This document shows positions 61,061 to 64,000 of a DNA stretch of 64,000 nt, piece after piece (positions within the stretch are counted from its first letter, which is position 1; each line of letters starts with the position of its first letter). Made by a program: the position numbers and the translations under genes. Location: positions 7,068,001 through 7,132,000 of the forward strand of contig NZ_CP117866.1 in assembly GCF_028736035.1 (NCBI RefSeq), written 5' to 3'. Origin of the DNA: Streptomyces sp. T12. GTDB taxonomy: Bacteria; Actinomycetota; Actinomycetes; Streptomycetales; Streptomycetaceae. The notes beneath the pieces were generated by a model, which saw nothing but the letters and a program-made list of their open reading frames with translations, had not been told where the DNA came from and did not search any database.

Positions 61061-61776
61061 TCCAGAAGCCACCTGCCCCCGCCTATCAGGGAAGACAGAC
61101 TCACCGCGTGGAACAGGAACAACCACAACCCCGCCGGCACATGGGTAAGCCGCGACAGCTGATCCGCGTCCGAGTCTCCCGCCCCGCCCCTCGCCCTCTT
61201 CGCCTGCAGCTCGAACGCCGGCCGTACCCCGCCCACCAGTAGGAACCACACCACCACGTATGCGAACGCCGCCTGCACCTGCGGGCCGGTCAGCCAGCTC
61301 ACCAGCACGAATGTGCCGCCCGCGACGAACACCGTCAGTGCCCCGTACGCGTTGCGGATCATCACCAGCATCGCCACCAGCAGGGCCGTCGCCAGCCACA
61401 GCAGGAGCGTGATCCGGCCGGAGGCCAGCAGCGCGGCGCCGCCGAGGCCCAGCAGCGGAGGAGCCGTGTAGCCCGAGGCCGCGGTGAGGATCATGCCGAG
61501 GCCGTGCGGCTTGCCGCGGCTGACGGTGAGGCCGCTGGTGTCGGAGTGCAGGCGTATGCCGGTCAGGGTCCGGCCGGTCAGCAGCGCGACCAGGCCGTGG
61601 CCGCCCTCGTGGGCGATGGTGATGGCGTTGCGCGAGACGCGCCACAGGACGTGCGGGACGACGACGGCGAGCGCGACGACCAGGGTGGCGACCACGACCC
61701 ACAGATCGGGGTCGGGCTGCGTACCGGAGACCTCGTCCCAGAGGGAGGCGAGCGAGGCGGATGCGGTGCTGTCCAT
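61054..61776 (-). CDS. M50-family membrane metallopeptidase
   Basis: A 240-residue membrane protein with the zinc motif HEGGH (about residues 73-77, in [20 protein letters not shown]) inside an early membrane segment, as in site-2-type proteases. About five more helices follow. The usual second motif of site-2 proteases (NPDG-like) is not clear; this resembles the M50B-like family common in actinobacteria. It may act on membrane-anchored regulators, but no partner anti-sigma factor is in view. The ATG at 61776 is chosen by the first helix. The SRAP gene is divergent from it. Confidence 0.85.
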   Translation of the reverse strand: MDSTASASLASLWDEVSGTQPDPDLWVVVATLVVALAVVVPHVLWRVSRNAITIAHEGGHGLVALLTGRTLTGIRLHSDTSGLTVSRGKPHGLGMILTAASGYTAPPLLGLGGAALLASGRITLLLWLATALLVAMLVMIRNAYGALTVFVAGGTFVLVSWLTGPQVQAAFAYVVVWFLLVGGVRPAFELQAKRARGGAGDSDADQLSRLTHVPAGLWLFLFHAVSLSSLIGGGRWLLEV

Positions 61777-61826
61777 GTAAGGCGATGGCTCCCTGTGGTC
61801 GGATGGAATCTGGCAGTGTGGCACGT

Positions 61827-62642
61827 ATGTGCGGACGGTATGCAGCGAGTCGTAGGCCCGAGGATCTCGCAGGAATCTTTGAGATCGAGAAGTGGGAGCC
61901 CGAGGAGACCCTGGAGCCGGACTACAACGTGGCCCCCACCAAGGAGGTCCACGTCGTCCTCGACCGTCCCTTGAAAGACGCCCCGGATCCCCGGCCGGTT
62001 CGACAGCTGCGAAAGCTGAAGTGGGGGCTGGTGCCCAGCTGGTCCAAGACCCCCGAGACCGCCTTCAAAATGATCAACGCGCGCGCGGAGACGGTGCACG
62101 AGAAGCCGTCGTACCGGCGGGCCTTCACCTCCCGGCGCTGCATCATCCCCGCCGACGGCTACTACGAGTGGGTCACCGGCGCCCAGGAACGGGACCTGGA
62201 GGTCGAGGGGAAGCGGAAACGGCCGCGCAAGCAGCCGTACTTCGTGCTGCCCGCCGACGGGTCGGTGTTCGCGATGGCCGGGCTGTACGAGTTCTGGCGG
62301 GACCGGACGCTGCCCGACGAGCATCCCCAGGCCTGGTGGGTGACCTGTTCCGTCATCACGACGGAGGCGGAGACGACCCCGCTGGCGGTGGCGCCCGCCG
62401 AGGGCCCGAACGCACTGGCCGACATCCACCCCCGTATGCCGCTGATGCTGACGCCGGAGCGGTGGGACGCCTGGCTCGACCCGTCCCGCACCGACGCCGA
62501 GGAGCTGCGGACGCTGCTCGACCCGCCGCCCGCCGGACGGATGCGTGCCTACCCCGTCTCCACACTGGTCAGCAACGTCCGCAACAACGGCCCGGAGCTG
62601 CTGAAGGAGCTGGACGGCCCCGAAGAGGGCACACTGTTCTGA
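61827..62642 (+). CDS. SRAP-domain protein (HMCES/YedK-like, shields abasic sites)
   Basis: A 271-residue protein that, in known members, forms a stable thiazolidine link with abasic sites in single-stranded DNA using Cys 2. Seen are MCGRYAAS (Cys 2 after Met removal), YNVAPT (about 35-40), NARAET (about 84), CIIPADGYYEW (about 104-115) and DIHPRMPLML (His at about 201). The ATG at 61827 must be correct because Cys 2 needs to be N-terminal. A CAGTGT box ends 7 nt upstream, consistent with leaderless transcription. The next gene starts 2 nt after its stop. Confidence 0.93.
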   Translation: MCGRYAASRRPEDLAGIFEIEKWEPEETLEPDYNVAPTKEVHVVLDRPLKDAPDPRPVRQLRKLKWGLVPSWSKTPETAFKMINARAETVHEKPSYRRAFTSRRCIIPADGYYEWVTGAQERDLEVEGKRKRPRKQPYFVLPADGSVFAMAGLYEFWRDRTLPDEHPQAWWVTCSVITTEAETTPLAVAPAEGPNALADIHPRMPLMLTPERWDAWLDPSRTDAEELRTLLDPPPAGRMRAYPVSTLVSNVRNNGPELLKELDGPEEGTLF

Positions 62643-62643
62643 C

Positions 62644-63291
62644 GTGACGACCGAGTCTGACGTGACGACCGAGATCATGGGCACGGATGCGGGGGACGCC
62701 CGCATCACCTGGCACCCGGCGAAGAAGGCGCGGCTGGTCCTGGCCGTGAGCCACGGCGCCGGAGGCGGCATCGAGGCGCGCGATCTGAGGGCGCTCGCCC
62801 AGGTCCTCCCGGCCCAGGGGGTGACCGTCGCCCGCGTGGAGCAGCCCTGGAGGGTGGCCGGCAAGAAGGTGGCGCCCGCCCCGAAGACCCTCGACGTGGG
62901 CTGGCGCGGCATCTGGCCCGCGCTCGCCGGGCCCGGGCTGCCCGTGATCTCCGGCGGACGCAGCGCCGGGGCCCGGGTCGCCTGCCGTACGGCCGTCGAA
63001 CTGGGCGCCCACGCCGTGCTCGCGCTGAGCTTCCCCCTCCACCCGCCGGGCAAGCCCGAGAAGTCCCGCGCCGACGAGCTGCTCGGGGCCGGGGTGCCCA
63101 CCCTCGTCGTCCAGGGTGGGAACGATCCGTTCGGGAAGCCGGAGGAGTTCCCGGACGGCGACTTCGAGCTGGTCGACGTGCCGTACGGCGATCACGGGTT
63201 CGCCGTACCCAAGAGGGCGCCCCTCGATCAGGACGAGGCCGTGGCGATCATCACGGACGCGGTGGTGAAGTGGGTCGGGTCACTCGGGTAA
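62644..63291 (+). CDS. Alpha/beta-hydrolase family protein
   Basis: A 215-residue cytosolic hydrolase. The nucleophile elbow is GGRSAGARV (Ser at about 114), with SHGAGGG as the oxyanion turn (about 35-41) and YGDHGFAV as the His motif (about 180-187). VVQGGNDPFG supplies the acid. This is the KANL3/Tex30-like family, mostly uncharacterised. The GTG at 62644 is 2 nt after the SRAP stop, so the two are coupled. It ends just before the sigma-R promoter of sigR. Confidence 0.88.
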   Translation: MTTESDVTTEIMGTDAGDARITWHPAKKARLVLAVSHGAGGGIEARDLRALAQVLPAQGVTVARVEQPWRVAGKKVAPAPKTLDVGWRGIWPALAGPGLPVISGGRSAGARVACRTAVELGAHAVLALSFPLHPPGKPEKSRADELLGAGVPTLVVQGGNDPFGKPEEFPDGDFELVDVPYGDHGFAVPKRAPLDQDEAVAIITDAVVKWVGSLG

Positions 63292-63298
63292 AGCTTCG

Positions 63299-63324
63299 GG
63301 AATGTCGGGAGCCCGGCCTCTGTT
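63299..63324 (+). promoter_or_regulatory. Sigma-R promoter of sigR (p2 type)
   Basis: GGAAT (63299-63303), an 18-nt spacer and GTT (63322-63324). Transcripts from here would include the upstream ATG at 63384, so they can make the extended sigma-R-prime. This matches the autoregulatory promoter known in S. coelicolor. Confidence 0.85.
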
Positions 63325-63383
63325 GTGGCGGACAGCGGTGCTGAACAAGCAGCGCAGACGACGTAGGAGAGGAAGTCCGCCGC

Positions 63384-64000
63384 ATGGGTTCGACCATCTG
63401 CCCGAGCCGCAGCAGCCGCACTGACTTGGACTGGACAGTGCTGCACGCGGCCAAGACCGCTCCTATTCGAGCGGCGGCAGGTACGGCAGGTCGTCTATCC
63501 TCCGATTCAGGCGGGACCGGCTTCGGCCCTGCCCAGAATCTTGAGGAGGTGGGTCCGGTTCCCGGTACCGACGCAGGGACCGACAACGGCCAGGCGGAGC
63601 AGCCCGAGGGCCTGGGCACGAGCGTGGGCACGTCCACGGAGTCGACCGCCGAGCGCAGCGCGCGCTTCGAGCGGGACGCGCTCGAATTCCTCGACCAGAT
63701 GTACTCGGCCGCGCTGCGCATGACGCGCAACCCGGCCGACGCCGAGGACCTGGTGCAGGAGACGTACGCCAAGGCGTACGCGTCCTTCCACCAGTTCCGC
63801 GAGGGCACCAACCTCAAGGCGTGGCTGTACCGGATCCTCACCAACACCTTCATCAACTCGTACCGCAAGAAGCAGCGCGAACCCCAGCGCTCCGCGGCCG
63901 AGGAGATCGAGGACTGGCAGCTCGCCCGCGCCGAGTCGCACATGTCGACGGGCTTGCGCTCCGCGGAGTCGCAGGCGCTCGACCACCTGCCCGACTCGGA
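63384..64000 (+). CDS. sigR: ECF sigma factor SigR, partial, with 55-residue sigma-R-prime extension
   Basis: Sigma-R is the actinobacterial thiol-stress sigma factor, normally held by the redox anti-sigma factor RsrA (expected downstream, outside the window). Two starts exist: GTG 63549 ([10 protein letters not shown]), giving the main form, and ATG 63384, exactly 55 codons upstream in frame, giving an N-terminally extended form. In S. coelicolor an extension of the same length makes an unstable sigma-R-prime from the p2 transcript. The visible sigma region 2 reads [39 protein letters not shown] and [27 protein letters not shown]. The window ends inside the gene. A TATCCT box at 63496-63501 may belong to the p1 promoter of the short form. 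Confidence 0.93.

Overview
The window is a stretch of Streptomyces chromosome. The DNA is very GC-rich, third codon positions are almost all G or C, GTG starts are common, and the gene set is typical of the genus: a WhiB-like regulator with an AT-hook, AdnAB-type helicase-nucleases, mycoredoxin, AIM24/TerD proteins and the sigma factor SigR. From memory, gene order matches the S. coelicolor core chromosome from roughly SCO5170 to SCO5216 (moeB/moeZ, adnAB, uvrD-like helicase, wblC, hisN, aroA, rsgA, sigR). I could not check this by alignment.

Layout. 1-4670: a peptide/nickel-type ABC transporter (solute-binding protein cut by the window edge, two permeases, one fused double ATPase). 4910-10201: a polysaccharide cassette with a PelF-like glycosyltransferase, an 8-TM membrane protein, an NAD-dependent epimerase and a spherulin-4-like glycosidase. 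10265-11443: the sulfur-carrier activator MoeZ behind a sigma-R promoter. 11876-18174 (minus strand): two tandem SlpD/E-like lipoprotein peptidases and a large flippase-like membrane protein with a kinase-like segment. 18361-31457: nucleic-acid maintenance and redox genes (alkyltransferase-like protein, adnA, adnB, M20 dipeptidase, NudC, mycoredoxin, UvrD2-type helicase). 31471-33159: wblC with its upstream ORF and attenuator, then two small genes. 33166-36657: ABC1 kinase, ThiF-like protein, YgjP-type metalloprotease. 36813-40050: a TerD-AIM24 fusion followed by two AIM24 paralogues. 40130-46306: Nudix hydrolase, DUF2342 protease, epimerase, MoaE, a small membrane protein, a YlbL-like Lon/PDZ protease and a PPA1309 protein. 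46471-51920: a UPF0182 membrane protein, then two identical initiator tRNA genes on either side of a Sel1/TPR gene. 51981-54762 (minus): a sulfonate/nitrate-type ABC transporter. 54923-61776: Fur-family repressor, CBS protein, HisN, TetR regulator, SMR exporter, RsgA, AroA and M50 peptidase. 61827-64000: SRAP protein, alpha/beta hydrolase and the start of sigR.

A stress-response theme links several regions. Exact GGAAT-N18-GTT sigma-R promoters precede moeZ, the mycoredoxin gene and sigR itself. sigR has an in-frame ATG exactly 55 codons upstream of its usual GTG, matching the long unstable sigma-R-prime form described in S. coelicolor. wblC, whose product is reported to induce sigR when antibiotics block translation, lies in the same window behind a leader ORF, an intrinsic terminator and an AT-rich element just upstream of the -35 box.

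Many genes appear to be read from leaderless transcripts: a TA/CA-NNN-T -10 box ends 6-7 nt before the start codon, and this decided several start choices. Small repeats and perfect hairpins mark the intergenic regions. The least understood segments are the PelF/epimerase/spherulin cassette, the TerD-AIM24 triad and the ThiF-like/ABC1 pair.
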